Shown here: piece after piece, positions 26,578 through 37,203 of the stretch | Position numbering within the stretch: position 1 is the stretch's first letter | How the letters are laid out: each line of letters starts with the position of its first letter | DNA from: Ilyomonas limi | GTDB lineage: Bacteria > Bacteroidota > Bacteroidia > Chitinophagales > Chitinophagaceae | Assembly (NCBI RefSeq): GCF_005233845.1 | Contig: NZ_SZQL01000005.1 | Coordinates: 1-64,000 of the forward strand | DNA: 64,000 bases | Reading direction: 5' to 3' | Notes under the pieces: generated by a model | Databases searched by the model: none | What the model was told of the DNA's origin: nothing | Seen by the model: only the letters and a program-made list of their open reading frames with translations | Position numbers and translations under genes: made by a program

Positions 26578-27888
26578 ATGAGGCATTTGTTTAAGACATA
26601 TATACGTACCTTTCTGCTATCCGCTTTTATGGCATTATCGCTGGCCACTTACGCGCAGCAGTTGCATTTTATTTATATACAAGCCGATAACAAACAACCT
26701 TTTTCGGTAGCGCTCAATGGAAAATATTACAGTTCTTCTTCCATTGGCTATATTATTTTGCCAAAGCTTACAGATGGCACTTATACGTTAGCCATCAATT
26801 TTGCAAAAGACAGTTATCCTGAGCAAGCTTTTACGGTAAATGTTGCCGGAAAAGACTATGGGTATGCACTGAAGAATTTTGGTGACAAGGGCTGGGGGTT
26901 GTTCAATTTTCAAACTACAGATGTAGTAATGAACAGTACAGCTGCCCCGCAGGAAAATAATCAGACTAATGTAACTACCAATAATTCTGCTTTTGGCAAC
27001 ATGCTTGCCGATGTGGTGAATGATAAAAGTATTAATAATTTATCAACTGCCGATACTGTTACAGCAACTAATAAAAATAGCCGGCCACCTGCAAATGATA
27101 ACCAGGCGGCTGCAGCTACTACTGATTTGCCCGATACCGTTGTAGCTGCAAAAGATACGATAACAAACACCATTACACGAAATGATGATGCTGCCCAGGA
27201 GGCTACCGACACGCTGAACGAAAAGGTAAGAGCAGATACGCTGGCAGCGGATAATGATACCACCGCTTTTACTACTACCGGCGTTATTAAAGCAGAAGAA
27301 AAGGTGGGTGAAAAAGGAACCGACTTAACCTTTATTGATTTTAATGGTACGCACAATGATACGATCAAAGCATTTATCCCGGCTATACCGAAAAAGCAAC
27401 CTGCCAAAACGGAAACGCAGAATGTAAATGTAAAAGCTGCTGAGGCAGACAGCGCAAAAGGTAAAGTGAATAATCCTTTTTTTGCACAAAAAAATAATGT
27501 AGATACTAATGCTGCCGCAACATCTGTAAAGCCCAATTTGATGGAAGATCAAAATGCGGCTTCTACCGCGCCAACAACTGCTGCAATGGTCAATACCGCC
27601 TGCAACAATATGGTAAGTGACCGGGATTTGGATAAGCTGAAGAAGAGAATCGTTTCGCAATCCGACCAGGACGACATCCTGCAAACCGTAAAGAAGAATT
27701 TAAGAAACAAATGCATCACCACCGCGCAGGTAAAAGATTTGGGCAACCTGTTTTTGAATGACGATAACCGATATGGTTTTTACGATGCGGTATATCCTTT
27801 TGTGTATGACTACGGCAGTTATCCTACGCTCGAAAGCACCCTCATTGATCCTTATTACAAAACGCGCTTTAAAGCGCTGTTGCGCTAA
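26578..27888 (+). CDS. secreted DUF4476-domain protein
   Basis: The 436-aa product has a signal peptide (cleavage near TYAQQ), then an N-terminal beta domain (LHFIYIQADNKQPFSVALNG). A long low-complexity linker rich in Thr, Asn, Asp and Ala covers roughly residues 130-330. The C-terminal DUF4476 domain of about 90 residues starts at CNNMVSDRDLDKLKKRI and ends in YPTLESTLIDPYYKTRF. DUF4476 proteins are Bacteroidetes-specific and of unknown function. The frame is open from 26533 (TTG), but the signal peptide and promoter box favour 26578. truA follows after 6 nt, so the two are co-transcribed. Confidence 0.8.
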   Translation: MRHLFKTYIRTFLLSAFMALSLATYAQQLHFIYIQADNKQPFSVALNGKYYSSSSIGYIILPKLTDGTYTLAINFAKDSYPEQAFTVNVAGKDYGYALKNFGDKGWGLFNFQTTDVVMNSTAAPQENNQTNVTTNNSAFGNMLADVVNDKSINNLSTADTVTATNKNSRPPANDNQAAAATTDLPDTVVAAKDTITNTITRNDDAAQEATDTLNEKVRADTLAADNDTTAFTTTGVIKAEEKVGEKGTDLTFIDFNGTHNDTIKAFIPAIPKKQPAKTETQNVNVKAAEADSAKGKVNNPFFAQKNNVDTNAAATSVKPNLMEDQNAASTAPTTAAMVNTACNNMVSDRDLDKLKKRIVSQSDQDDILQTVKKNLRNKCITTAQVKDLGNLFLNDDNRYGFYDAVYPFVYDYGSYPTLESTLIDPYYKTRFKALLR

Positions 27889-27894
27889 CCTGCA

Positions 27895-28653
27895 ATGCAA
27901 CGATACTTTTTAGAAATTGCCTATAAGGGAACTGCTTACAAAGGTTTTCAAAAGCAGCCCAATGCCGCTACTATCCAATCGGAAGTGGAAACGGCTTTAC
28001 ATACTTTATTTCATCAAACCATCGAGCTTACCGGCTCTTCGCGCACCGACGCGGGTGTACATGCGTTGCAAAACTTTTTTCATTTCGATACGGATATTGC
28101 TCTTCAATCCAAACAGTTATATAATCTGAATGCTATTTTGCCCGAAGATATTGTGGTGAAAAGTCTGGTGCCCGTTGATATGCAGGCGCATAGCCGTTTT
28201 AGCGCTACTTCGCGCGAATACACGTACTATATTTACAGGGTAAAAAACCCGTTTTTGAAAGACCGGGCTTATTTTTATCCCTATCAATTAGATTTGAGAT
28301 TGTTGCAGCAAGCCGCGGAAGTCCTGTTTACTTATACTGATTTTACTACTTTTTCCAAGCGCAACACGCAGGTAAAAACATTTGATTGCACCATTATAAC
28401 TGCAAGATGGAGTACCACTTACGACCAGATCATTTTTAATGTTGCGTCCAACCGTTTCTTGCGCGGCATGGTGCGCGGGTTGGTTGGTACTATGTTGCGC
28501 GTAGGCAGAGGTATAGTTTCGATAGATGAGTTTAAAAAAATTATTGAAAGTAAAGACTGCAGCAATGCCGACTTTTCAGTACCGCCGCAGGGCTTGTTTT
28601 TAAGCGCTGTAAATTATCCTGAAGTGGTATGGACAGGCAGCAATAATTGCTGA
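27895..28653 (+). CDS. truA: TruA, tRNA pseudouridine(38-40) synthase
   Basis: TruA converts uridines 38-40 of the tRNA anticodon arm to pseudouridine. The 252-aa product shows the family start RYFLEIAYKGTAYKGFQKQP and the catalytic GSSRTDAGVHALQNFFHF with Asp52. HSRFSATSREYTYYIYR and FLRGMVRGLVGTMLRVGRG follow. The C-terminal part ends in FSVPPQGLFLSAVNYP. It is complete. It starts 6 nt after the DUF4476 gene. Confidence 0.96.
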   Translation: MQRYFLEIAYKGTAYKGFQKQPNAATIQSEVETALHTLFHQTIELTGSSRTDAGVHALQNFFHFDTDIALQSKQLYNLNAILPEDIVVKSLVPVDMQAHSRFSATSREYTYYIYRVKNPFLKDRAYFYPYQLDLRLLQQAAEVLFTYTDFTTFSKRNTQVKTFDCTIITARWSTTYDQIIFNVASNRFLRGMVRGLVGTMLRVGRGIVSIDEFKKIIESKDCSNADFSVPPQGLFLSAVNYPEVVWTGSNNC

Positions 28654-28857
28654 TTATTTTATCTATAGAAGCTGGTTAGAGTTTCCAGACTTTGGGGATA
28701 GAATGTAGTTAGAGGCTCATCATGACTATGCAGGAAGTATTTCTGTTATAGGTTGTTCATTAGCATTACAGTGTTTTCACACTTCGGTCGAAAATAATGA
28801 AGCACTGCTTCTTAGAATGCAAAAATTAAACAGTCTTACATTTATCATACTCCTTCC

Positions 28858-31008
28858 TCAATTCACAAATACTTCATCCATAAATACCCAACCTTTATCG
28901 CCTTTTCCGCGATGCCATGCCGGTAAGGCTTCAACCGGCTTTGCCTCAAACTTAATGTACTGCAACGCCGTAGGTGGAAAGGTGCATTCAGCACTGATTA
29001 GCCGGTTAGCGTCTTTATCTTTTTGCTCCGGCTGTTTGGGAGTAATATTTCCAAGTGTTTTCCATTGCTTGCCATCAGTTGAAGCCCAAACGGTAATTTG
29101 TTGCGGTGGAAAAATATACGCATCTACATTCTCCAACATGCTAAAGCTGATGTTTTTGGCGGTAATTGTCTGCGGAAAATAAAAAGTTGCGAGTACCGGC
29201 TTATCCCTGTAACCCAGCCATTTGCCATCACCAAAATTGAGGCTGCCTTTTTGTAAATCTATAAGCGTTTTAGCGCCGCTTGCAGCCCTGCTTTTATCCG
29301 GTTGCGTAAGCAGCACAGCACTATCTGGCTCATAACTGCTTTTGTAAAAATGCTGTTCAATAATATCGCTGCTTATCCAGCCTTTTTTGTAGGCTTTTGC
29401 TTTTACCGTTACATTGTTATCCAGCATTACATTGCTGTTATATACCGGTGAATGAATGCTGTCTGGCTCAGTACCATCTAATGTATAACGGATGGTGGTG
29501 CCATTAACGTAATGTTTCAGCCTGAGGGGCTCGGCTTTACTAATTACCTGTTCTTCATTCTCTACCACCGGCGGATTTAACTTTAATACTACTGTATCAC
29601 CAGTAAAGCCGGTTTGATAAACAATATTTTTATTTTTTGATTCTAACAATTGCACATCGCCCGATGCGGCCGTTGTATTCCATAAATATACCGCCCGGAG
29701 TTTGGGTAAATTGGCTAAAGCTGTAAGCTGTGATGCTTTTACCGCCGTGCCCGATAGCGATATACTTCTTAAAAATTGTAGCTTTCCCAACTCACTCAAT
29801 GTACTTCCTGTAACATCGCTAAAGTTCAAATTCAGCTTGCGCAGATTGCTAAATCCGCTAATCACTTTCAGGTCCTCATCTTTCACCGGCATGTTATCCA
29901 AATTCAGTTCTACAATTTTGTCTTTTACCGGTGCTAATTCTTCCAGTGCTTTTTTGTTGTAAAAAGGTTTATTGAAAAAATTAACTGCCAACGCCGGCGA
30001 GCCAATAGCCAAAGGCGTAATCACCCGGTTATTATTGTTTAATTTTGATATCTCTTTTTCATCTGCTGGTGCAAAAGCGTACTGCTCATCAGCTGAGGAC
30101 TTCAACACTTTACCTGCTAAGATGCGCAGCGTATCGGTGGGAGATAAATCCGTTACTTTTTTATCAAACTCAGCACCACTTTTTATCCAGGCATATAAGA
30201 TGGTCATTTCGTTCTCGGTGAGTTGTGGTTTGCCAGCCGGTGGCATGTGTTCTTTTTCTTCTTCAGGCAAATGGATTCTGGTCATCAGCAAGCCCATATC
30301 CGGCTTGGTAGTATCCCACAGTTTGCCATCTTTACCACCTTTTAGCAGTAAATCTTTGGTGTCCATCGCCAGTTCACCTTTCGATTTGTTGCTGTTGTGA
30401 CAGCCCATACATTTATCCTGTAAAATAGGCTCCACCAAATCGGCATACACAAATGCATCTTCCAACGCAGCACGTTGCTTTACTTCCTGGTGAATAATGG
30501 GGGCTGTTACAAAATTATCACCGTGTGTAATATCGGCGCCTAAATGCCCGGTGTAAATAACTACCAAGGCAGCAATGCCTACACCTACCTTCAACACGTT
30601 GCTATACCGTTGTAGCCAGTCGTGCAACTGATACATGATAAACAACACCAACGCTGTAAGTACGCCGGTATATTTATGCAATTGCAAAGCATCAACATCG
30701 TAGCCCGGCTCCCTGGATAAAAACAACCCCATCAGCGCCGTTAGTGAAGCGGTAAAAGCGGCCGAGAGCAAAAAAACTTCTGCTAAAGTGGTGTACCACT
30801 TTTCTACCTTGTACACTTTTGGGACGGCTAAAACAAACACCACATACAGCAGGATGAGTACAATTGGAAAATGAAGAAACAGCGGATGCATGCGACCAAA
30901 CACCTGCAGCCATGCCGGAACAACCACTCGGTCGCCGGCAATTAATAAAAAAAGCAATAAAGTATTAAGCGGAATAAGCGATGCCGCCGCAATATTTTTA
31001 AACTTCAT
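28858..31008 (-). CDS. DUF2231 membrane cytochrome c with LRR, CHB_HEX and discoidin-like modules
   Basis: A 716-aa multidomain protein. Residues 1-165 form about five transmembrane helices (DUF2231-like; FGRMHPLFLHFPIVLILLY). Residues 185-290 are a planctomycete-type cytochrome with heme motif CMGCH (200-204) and a distal-Met candidate in HMPPAGKP. Residues 350-450 hold leucine-rich segments (LRKLNLNFSDV; FLRSISLSGTAV). Residues about 500-550 match a chitobiase-type C-terminal domain (TIRYTLDGTEPDS), and a discoidin-like tail follows (WLGYRDKPVLATFYF; WVFMDEVFVN). It is the last gene of the minus-strand block from 37169. Likely role: membrane electron transfer coupled to glycan binding (inference). 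Confidence 0.85.
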   Translation of the reverse strand: MKFKNIAAASLIPLNTLLLFLLIAGDRVVVPAWLQVFGRMHPLFLHFPIVLILLYVVFVLAVPKVYKVEKWYTTLAEVFLLSAAFTASLTALMGLFLSREPGYDVDALQLHKYTGVLTALVLFIMYQLHDWLQRYSNVLKVGVGIAALVVIYTGHLGADITHGDNFVTAPIIHQEVKQRAALEDAFVYADLVEPILQDKCMGCHNSNKSKGELAMDTKDLLLKGGKDGKLWDTTKPDMGLLMTRIHLPEEEKEHMPPAGKPQLTENEMTILYAWIKSGAEFDKKVTDLSPTDTLRILAGKVLKSSADEQYAFAPADEKEISKLNNNNRVITPLAIGSPALAVNFFNKPFYNKKALEELAPVKDKIVELNLDNMPVKDEDLKVISGFSNLRKLNLNFSDVTGSTLSELGKLQFLRSISLSGTAVKASQLTALANLPKLRAVYLWNTTAASGDVQLLESKNKNIVYQTGFTGDTVVLKLNPPVVENEEQVISKAEPLRLKHYVNGTTIRYTLDGTEPDSIHSPVYNSNVMLDNNVTVKAKAYKKGWISSDIIEQHFYKSSYEPDSAVLLTQPDKSRAASGAKTLIDLQKGSLNFGDGKWLGYRDKPVLATFYFPQTITAKNISFSMLENVDAYIFPPQQITVWASTDGKQWKTLGNITPKQPEQKDKDANRLISAECTFPPTALQYIKFEAKPVEALPAWHRGKGDKGWVFMDEVFVN

Positions 31009-31133
31009 CTACAACCGTGTTTTATACCGCGAAAGCGCGAAGACGCAAAGGATTTTTTTATGAGATAATTTTTAAAATATCCATTTACTATTGAAAATTC
31101 ATTATTCACAACCGACAACTACTACTCACACCA

Positions 31134-32162
31134 CTATACTCTTTTCAGTTTATACGGATATACTTTTCCAGATGCCCACTGTGCTACATACAGGTTTTCA
31201 TCGCTGTCCACACATACATCGTGCGGGTGCACAAATATTTTTTCGGTTTGATGCATCGGTTGCAATACACCATTTGCATAAGTAGGCTCGCTGCCACCAA
31301 TGTTGCTTACCACTTTGTTGTCTTTATCTAAAATGGTTACAAAACCGGTGCCTTCGGCATTTAAGTCGGGCGAGCGCAAGACGGCTGCATACAAATGATC
31401 GCCATGAATTACCGGGCGGCATACACAGGCGCCGGGCAGATGAATAACTTCTATCAATTTACCGTCTTTAGTAAAGCGTTTGAAGCAGTTGCGTGTACGG
31501 TCTGTTACCAATAAACTGGCATCGTTGCGGCGCGTATCGAAGGTAATGCCATGTGCGTTATCCAGATGCATATCGCCCTCGCCTTTGCCTCCAAAATAGT
31601 GAAGCAGCTTGCCGTTTTTATCATAATGCAACACATACTGAGCACCATAGCCATCGGCAATAAAAATGTCACCGTTGCTGTCAATAATTGTCTCGGTTGG
31701 TACAAACTCTTCTGCTTTTTTGTAAATGCCATCTGCGTCCAATGGTGCATCTATCGTCAGCAATATTTTGCCGTCCATGGTAGTTTTATATACCTGGTGT
31801 TTTACGGTATCGGTAATGTATAAATATTCTGTACCGTTTTCGTTGTGCAAGGTCAAACCGTGTGCGCCGGGAAATTCGTGCCCCCACGTGTCCAGCAGTT
31901 TGCCTTTGGTATTATAGATAAGCACATTATTTTTTGTTTCATTCGTCAGCAGCAGTATGCGGCCATGCTTATCCTGCACCATTTCATGGCAATCATTCAC
32001 CGGGTACTTATTGGCATCCGCCTGGCTCCAGCCAGTATCTAATGTGTACTGCATCCCATTGTAACCATACGATTTTCCTTTAGGTTTGGCATATAAATCT
32101 TTCATAAGCAACATGCTGCCTGCAGCAAGTGCTGTGTTTTGTATAAATGTTTTTCTGTTCAT
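31134..32162 (-). CDS. exported six-bladed beta-propeller (NHL-like) protein
   Basis: The 342-aa product begins MNRKTFIQNTALAAGSMLLM, a Tat-like/Sec export signal. It then shows repeated propeller blades of NHL type (HEMVQDKHGRILLLTNE; AHGLTLHNENGTEYLYITDT; HGITFDTRRNDASLLVTDR; HPHDVCVDSDENLYVAQW). Such proteins act as binding platforms or as lyase/monooxygenase-like enzymes; the substrate is unknown. It sits between the DUF1648 gene and the DUF2231 cytochrome gene, all on the minus strand. The gene set, not the fold alone, suggests a role in an exported redox process. Confidence 0.8.
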   Translation of the reverse strand: MNRKTFIQNTALAAGSMLLMKDLYAKPKGKSYGYNGMQYTLDTGWSQADANKYPVNDCHEMVQDKHGRILLLTNETKNNVLIYNTKGKLLDTWGHEFPGAHGLTLHNENGTEYLYITDTVKHQVYKTTMDGKILLTIDAPLDADGIYKKAEEFVPTETIIDSNGDIFIADGYGAQYVLHYDKNGKLLHYFGGKGEGDMHLDNAHGITFDTRRNDASLLVTDRTRNCFKRFTKDGKLIEVIHLPGACVCRPVIHGDHLYAAVLRSPDLNAEGTGFVTILDKDNKVVSNIGGSEPTYANGVLQPMHQTEKIFVHPHDVCVDSDENLYVAQWASGKVYPYKLKRV

Positions 32163-32258
32163 AATATCAATATGTTTAAAATTGTAAATAATCGTTGTTA
32201 TCTGTTTTCATTTACTTTTAAAAGCTCTGTTGTACCATTATCTTATCAAGTCCCGAAT

Positions 32259-32759
32259 TTACTTTTCTATTTTATACGATTTAGCAATAAAGTATGCAGT
32301 TGGAATTAGCAGCAAAGCGAGCATAGATGGCAAAAACCAATTGCTTAAGCCGTTACTTTTTCCTGTTGCGGTTAAGTAAGTAAATAAAAGAATAATGGTA
32401 AAAATTACAATAATAGCTGTTTTAAGATAGCGAATAATCCTTGTTCCATAAGTATATTGCTTCAATGCATTTGATGCGGTGATGTTTACCGGATAGTTAA
32501 AAATGTAAGGATATTTATTTAGCAAGGTCATTACTATAAAAATAATAAGTGCGGTAAAAGGTAAAATAAATATGGTAGCTTTTTGCCCATAGCCATCTGG
32601 TTTTCCCGATGCGTCAAAATGTATAGGAATGGTATCGGGTAAAATAAAAAAATAATAAATTGCCAAGCCCCACATGAAGAGTAATGTAAATAAGCCGGTA
32701 AACTCTATGGCTTTATCCATAGGCGTAAGTTTGACTTTCAACTTTGGCCGCCTTTCCAT
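32259..32759 (-). CDS. DUF1648-domain membrane protein
   Basis: The 166-aa product has a DUF1648 signature (LPDTIPIHFDASGKPDGYGQ) between transmembrane helices. There are four to five hydrophobic segments in all (residues about 20-37, 63-80, 110-128, 140-158). The N-terminus is basic and cytosolic. DUF1648 proteins are small membrane proteins often near regulators or export genes; their role is not settled. It lies between the DUF1501 and propeller genes with gaps of 51 and 96 nt on the same strand, so it probably belongs to that operon. Confidence 0.75.
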   Translation of the reverse strand: MERRPKLKVKLTPMDKAIEFTGLFTLLFMWGLAIYYFFILPDTIPIHFDASGKPDGYGQKATIFILPFTALIIFIVMTLLNKYPYIFNYPVNITASNALKQYTYGTRIIRYLKTAIIVIFTIILLFTYLTATGKSNGLSNWFLPSMLALLLIPTAYFIAKSYKIEK

Positions 32760-32810
32760 ATTACCCGGGTTTTAGAAACATATCATTACAATATTTAACC
32801 GAACACATCT

Positions 32811-34256
32811 TTACGCAATTATATCATTCACCACTTTACCAGCCACATCAGTCAATCTAAATCTTCTGCCCTGACTTTTATATGTAAGCTTTTCGTGGTC
32901 TATACCTAAAAGTGCTAATGCTGTTGCATGAAAATCGTGCACATGCACCGGATTCTTTACTATGTTATAGCCAAAATCATCTGTTTCGCCATACACGCCG
33001 GGTTTTATACCGCCGCCTGCCATCCAGATGGTAAAGCAGCGTGGGTGATGGTCGCGGCCATAATTATCCTTGGTCAGCTTGCCCTGGCAATAATTGGTTC
33101 TGCCAAATTCGCCACCCCAGATCACCAAAGTTTCATCCAGCAAGCCACGTTGTTTTAAATCGGTTATCAGTGCCGCACTGCTTTGGTCCACATCTTTACA
33201 TTGCCCTACAATTTGCCCCGGCAAATTATCGTGTGCATCCCAGCCCTGGTGGTACAACTGTACAAATCGAACACCGTTTTCGCTAAGCTTTCTTGCCAGC
33301 AAACAGTTGGCAGCAAATGTGCCCGGTACCAGGCAATCCGGTCCATACATTTTAATGATGGATTCCGGCTCTTTGCTCATGTCGGTTATTTCGGGAACGG
33401 CAGTTTGCATCCGGTATGCCATTTCGTATTGCTGCACTTTGGCGTTTATTTCGGGATCACCAAATTCTTTATACGCCAAATCATTCAGTTCGCCCAGTTT
33501 ATCCAGCATTCTTCTTCTGTCTGTTTTATCCACGCCGTCCGGATTGTTTAAATATAATACCGGATTTTCGCCACTGCTAAACTGTACGCCCTGGTGAATA
33601 GAATCTAAAAAGCCATTCGTCCACAACTTGGAATATACACCTTGCCCATTGCCTTTACCTTTGGAAAGCAATACGCAAAAAGCAGGAAGGTTTTTGTTTT
33701 CGCTACCTAAACCATAACTCAGCCAGGCGCCCATGCTGGGGCGGTTGCCTATTTGTGCACCGGTTTGAAAAAAGGTCAATGCCGGGTCGTGGTTAATAGC
33801 TTCGGTGTACATGCTTTTGATGATACATATATCATCCACCACGCCTGCGGTATAAGGCAATAATTCGCTTATTTCTGCTCTTGCCTGCCCATATTGGTTG
33901 AACTTATAAATAGTAGGTGCCAGAGGAAATTTTGTCTGATCTGCCGTCATACCGGTTAGGCGCTGACCCATGCGCACAGAGGCGGGCAAATCTTCGCCAA
34001 ACATTTTTTGCAGTAATGGTTTATGATCAAATAAATCCAACTGCGAGGGCGCACCGTTTTGGAACAGGTAAATAACGCGCTTTGCTTTTGGTGCGAAATG
34101 CGGTAGTCCGGCAATTACAGCCTCTTCAGGATTGCTGCTGAATAAATCAGGGATTAGTAACGAACCCAATGCTACGCTGCCAATACCAAGGCTTAATCTT
34201 GATAAAAAGCGGCGGCGGTTCATGTTCAATCCGTGTTCTAATATTTCTTTTTGCAT
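32811..34256 (-). CDS. Tat-exported DUF1501 protein (alkaline phosphatase/sulfatase superfamily)
   Basis: The 481-aa protein carries a twin-arginine signal, NRRRFLSRLSLGIGSVALGS, after an 11-residue leader. The DUF1501 core follows: RVIYLFQNGAPSQLDLFDHK, NHDPALTFFQTGAQIGNRPS, SLGS-type metal-site regions, DETLVIWGGEFGRTNY and GRDHHPRCFTIWMAGGGIKPG. DUF1501 is related to the sulfatase/alkaline phosphatase fold and is usually encoded beside DUF1549/DUF1553 cytochrome proteins in Planctomycetes. The same pairing is seen here, with a GNAT gene between. The Tat signal implies folding with cofactor before export. The enzymatic reaction is unknown. Confidence 0.9.
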   Translation of the reverse strand: MQKEILEHGLNMNRRRFLSRLSLGIGSVALGSLLIPDLFSSNPEEAVIAGLPHFAPKAKRVIYLFQNGAPSQLDLFDHKPLLQKMFGEDLPASVRMGQRLTGMTADQTKFPLAPTIYKFNQYGQARAEISELLPYTAGVVDDICIIKSMYTEAINHDPALTFFQTGAQIGNRPSMGAWLSYGLGSENKNLPAFCVLLSKGKGNGQGVYSKLWTNGFLDSIHQGVQFSSGENPVLYLNNPDGVDKTDRRRMLDKLGELNDLAYKEFGDPEINAKVQQYEMAYRMQTAVPEITDMSKEPESIIKMYGPDCLVPGTFAANCLLARKLSENGVRFVQLYHQGWDAHDNLPGQIVGQCKDVDQSSAALITDLKQRGLLDETLVIWGGEFGRTNYCQGKLTKDNYGRDHHPRCFTIWMAGGGIKPGVYGETDDFGYNIVKNPVHVHDFHATALALLGIDHEKLTYKSQGRRFRLTDVAGKVVNDIIA

Positions 34257-34335
34257 GGCTTTGTTCTTTTAACCACAGCGGCAGAGAGACACACAGAGAT
34301 GCAGGCGTTTGTGTATTTCTATATGCCTTTTTTGC

Positions 34336-34788
34336 CTATGTGGTTGTATCAACCAGTTTATAAATACAATTCATCTCGGTTTCATCCACAACAGCGCCCA
34401 GCTTTTTGTAAAAGCTAATGGCGCTTTCATTCCATCTTGATACTTGCCAGCGTACACTTTTGCATTGCTGTTCGTTGGCAAATTGGATAACGGTGTTTAA
34501 TAGCTTTGTTCCTATGTTTGCTTGTCTATATTCTTCTTTTACATACAAATCATCTACATACACTGCTTTGCCACTCCACGAGTAATAAGCAAAAAAGAAA
34601 GAAGCAAAGGCTACAATTGTGTTATCAACTTCTGCTACTAAACATTGAAATATGTCTTTGTCTCTCACCATTTGCTCCAGCGTAACCGTTACTTTTTCAG
34701 GTGTTTTTTGAAAAACGGCAAACGCATTAATTAACGCTAATATCTGCTCATAATCCTGTACAACGCCCTTTCTTATAATTACGTCCAT
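34336..34788 (-). CDS. GNAT-family N-acetyltransferase
   Basis: The 150-aa product is a single GNAT domain. It has an N-terminal beta strand (DVIIRKGVVQDYEQILALIN), the acetyl-CoA loop region (VDDLYVKEEYRQANIGTKLL), and the final strand-helix part (SVRWQVSRWNESAISFYKKLGA). The sequence is like the spermidine/diamine acetyltransferase subgroup, but the substrate cannot be read from motifs. It is cytosolic, unlike its exported neighbours, and lies between the PSCyt/DUF1553 and DUF1501 genes (gaps of 56 and 79 nt). It may be in the operon by chance. Confidence 0.85.
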   Translation of the reverse strand: MDVIIRKGVVQDYEQILALINAFAVFQKTPEKVTVTLEQMVRDKDIFQCLVAEVDNTIVAFASFFFAYYSWSGKAVYVDDLYVKEEYRQANIGTKLLNTVIQFANEQQCKSVRWQVSRWNESAISFYKKLGAVVDETEMNCIYKLVDTTT

Positions 34789-34844
34789 GTCTATCGAAAT
34801 AAATTGCTATCCATTCATTACATAAAATAATTGCGCAAAAAGTG

Positions 34845-37169
34845 TCATGTTTTTGTGATTGCCTCTTCCAGATTGTATATCATGCTTATTGTCTTCATCA
34901 ACGCTGCTTCGCTATTCTTATCCAGCTTATCATCATGCGGATACTCGCCTTGCTGCAACGTTGTATCGGCACTTAACTGCTTTTGTTTAAAAAGATTTAG
35001 TTGCTCATTATAATAATCTTGTAATAGTTGCAACTCTTTTGCTTCCGGCCGCCGGCAAATAATAAGGCGAAATGCTTTTACAATTTTATCATTAGCCGGG
35101 GTGTTCTCTGCACTTAATTTTTGCGATAGCACTCTTGCTGCTTCCAATGCAGTGGGGTCGTTCATCATCATTAATGCCTGCAAAGGAGTGTTGGTGCGCA
35201 TGCGTCTTACCTGGCACTGGTCGCGGTTACTTGCATCAAACAAAATCATAGAGGGCGGTGGAACTGTAAGCTTGATAAACGTGTACATGCCACGACGGTA
35301 TAGATCATCCTTATGGTCTTGCTTGTAGGTTGCCAGGACCCCGCGCCCCGAAGTAGCTGCTTCCCACAAACCTTTGGGCTGGTAAGGTTTTACGCTGGGG
35401 CCGCCAATGGTGCGCACCAGCAAGCCGCTGCTTGTTAAAACCATATCTCTGATGAACTCTGCTTGTAGCCGCACGCGCGGACCACGCGAGAGATATACAT
35501 TTTCAGGATCAACTTCCAGTTTCTCCGGCGTTACTTTGGACGACTGGCGATAGGTGGCGCTCATCACTATTTGTTTTACCAAACGTTTTACATCCCAACC
35601 ATGCTCCATAAAGTCCACGGCCAGCCAATCAAGTAGTTCGGGGTTTGATGGTAACTCGCCCTGCATACCAAAATCGTCAGCCGTTTTTACAATACCGCGG
35701 CCAAAGAGCTCCTGCCACATTTGGTTGACAAACACACGTGCAGTAAGCGGGTTGTTTTTATTTACTGTCCATGCTGCCAATCCCAGGCGGTTGCGTGGAT
35801 ATTGAGCCGTATCAAACTGCATAACTGCGGGAATCGCATTCGGCTTTACTTCTTCGGCGGGTTTATCATACGCGCCACGCTTGAGCAGGTATGTTTTGCG
35901 GAGCGTATCCTGTTCGCCCATTACCGATACATATAAATTGCCGGTATCTTTGTCATTAATATACGTAAAAATATTTTTGCGGTCGGCTTCGCTGATGGTC
36001 AGTACAGGCATTTTAGCCGGCTTTGACACCGATACATCCCCTTCATAGCCTACTTCTTTGGTGTTGTTGAAAAAGGCATACATCGAATAATAATCTTTCT
36101 GGCTGAAAGGATCGTATTTATGATCGTGACATTGCGCACATTCAATAGTAACACCTAAGATGCCTTTTCCGTAAGTTTTTGTTTTATCAATGATATACTC
36201 CACTCGGTATTCCTCCGGCACCACGCCACCTTCTTCAGTATATTTATGATTGCGGAAAAAACCGGTAGCTAATATCTGTTCTTTAGTAGCATTGGGCAGC
36301 ATATCGCCGGCTATTTGCCAGGTAATAAACTGGTTGTACGGCATGTTATCGTTAAACGCATGAATCAGCCAATCACGCCACGGCCATTGCGTGCGGATAT
36401 TATCATCCTGATAGCCATATGAGTCGGCATAGCGGGCTACATCCAGCCAGTGCACTGCCATCTTTTCGCCGTAGGCAGTACTTTGTAATAAGCGATCCAC
36501 CACTTTTTCGTACGCATTGGGGCTATTGTCTTTTTCAAAATCATCCATCAGTTGCAGCGAAGGTGGCAAGCCGGTCAAATCGAGAGACACGCGTTTAAGT
36601 AGCCGTTCTTTGTCGGCTTCTGCATTAGGCTGTAAATGCTTTTCAGCAAGTTTGGCAAGTACAAAATGGTCTATTTCATTTTTAGCCCAGCCAGTGTCTT
36701 TCACGGTTGGTACCGGCGATTTTTTGGGTGAGGTAAAAGCCCAGTGACGCTCGTATTTTGCGCCTTGCTCAATCCATTTTTTAATAATAGCAACTTCTGT
36801 TTCGCTCAATAAGCCCAAATGCGATTCGGGTGCCGGCATCTGGTAAGAAGGATCGGTAGAAATGATGCGCTTATATACTTCGCTTTGTTCGGGCTTGCCC
36901 GGCACAATAGCAAATGCGTTTTTATCATCTTTCAATGGTGCATAAGCAGAAGCTGCCATATCCAGCCGGAGATCGGCCTTTCGTTTGTTTGCATCTGGTC
37001 CATGACAAATAAAGCATTTATCGGACAAGATAGGACGCACGTGGAAATTGTAGCTGATGGTTTGCGGTATAGCATCGCTGTTATTACTACTGCTATTGTT
37101 GTTGCAGGCAGTGGTTATCAGCACAAAAGAACCAGTACATAAGAGCAGGCAACCAATAATCCTCTTCAT
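34845..37169 (-). CDS. PSCyt1-DUF1549-DUF1553 (PSD1) cytochrome lipoprotein
   Basis: The 774-aa protein is a lipoprotein (MKRIIGCLL..., lipobox LITTAC). It has a first heme-binding CFICH (52-56) with the PSCyt1 tail [13 protein letters not shown]1549 domain ([34 protein letters not shown]) carries a second CAQCH (344-348). A DUF1553 domain follows ([51 protein letters not shown]). These are planctomycete-type modules with unknown activity. It is first in the block, preceded by tandem 22-bp repeats at 37204-37247. The frame also allows GTG 37178, but ATG 37169 gives a proper lipoprotein signal. Confidence 0.92.
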   Translation of the reverse strand: MKRIIGCLLLCTGSFVLITTACNNNSSSNNSDAIPQTISYNFHVRPILSDKCFICHGPDANKRKADLRLDMAASAYAPLKDDKNAFAIVPGKPEQSEVYKRIISTDPSYQMPAPESHLGLLSETEVAIIKKWIEQGAKYERHWAFTSPKKSPVPTVKDTGWAKNEIDHFVLAKLAEKHLQPNAEADKERLLKRVSLDLTGLPPSLQLMDDFEKDNSPNAYEKVVDRLLQSTAYGEKMAVHWLDVARYADSYGYQDDNIRTQWPWRDWLIHAFNDNMPYNQFITWQIAGDMLPNATKEQILATGFFRNHKYTEEGGVVPEEYRVEYIIDKTKTYGKGILGVTIECAQCHDHKYDPFSQKDYYSMYAFFNNTKEVGYEGDVSVSKPAKMPVLTISEADRKNIFTYINDKDTGNLYVSVMGEQDTLRKTYLLKRGAYDKPAEEVKPNAIPAVMQFDTAQYPRNRLGLAAWTVNKNNPLTARVFVNQMWQELFGRGIVKTADDFGMQGELPSNPELLDWLAVDFMEHGWDVKRLVKQIVMSATYRQSSKVTPEKLEVDPENVYLSRGPRVRLQAEFIRDMVLTSSGLLVRTIGGPSVKPYQPKGLWEAATSGRGVLATYKQDHKDDLYRRGMYTFIKLTVPPPSMILFDASNRDQCQVRRMRTNTPLQALMMMNDPTALEAARVLSQKLSAENTPANDKIVKAFRLIICRRPEAKELQLLQDYYNEQLNLFKQKQLSADTTLQQGEYPHDDKLDKNSEAALMKTISMIYNLEEAITKT

Positions 37170-37203
37170 ATAAGACACAAGCTTAAATCGTCAAGCAAAT
37201 CGT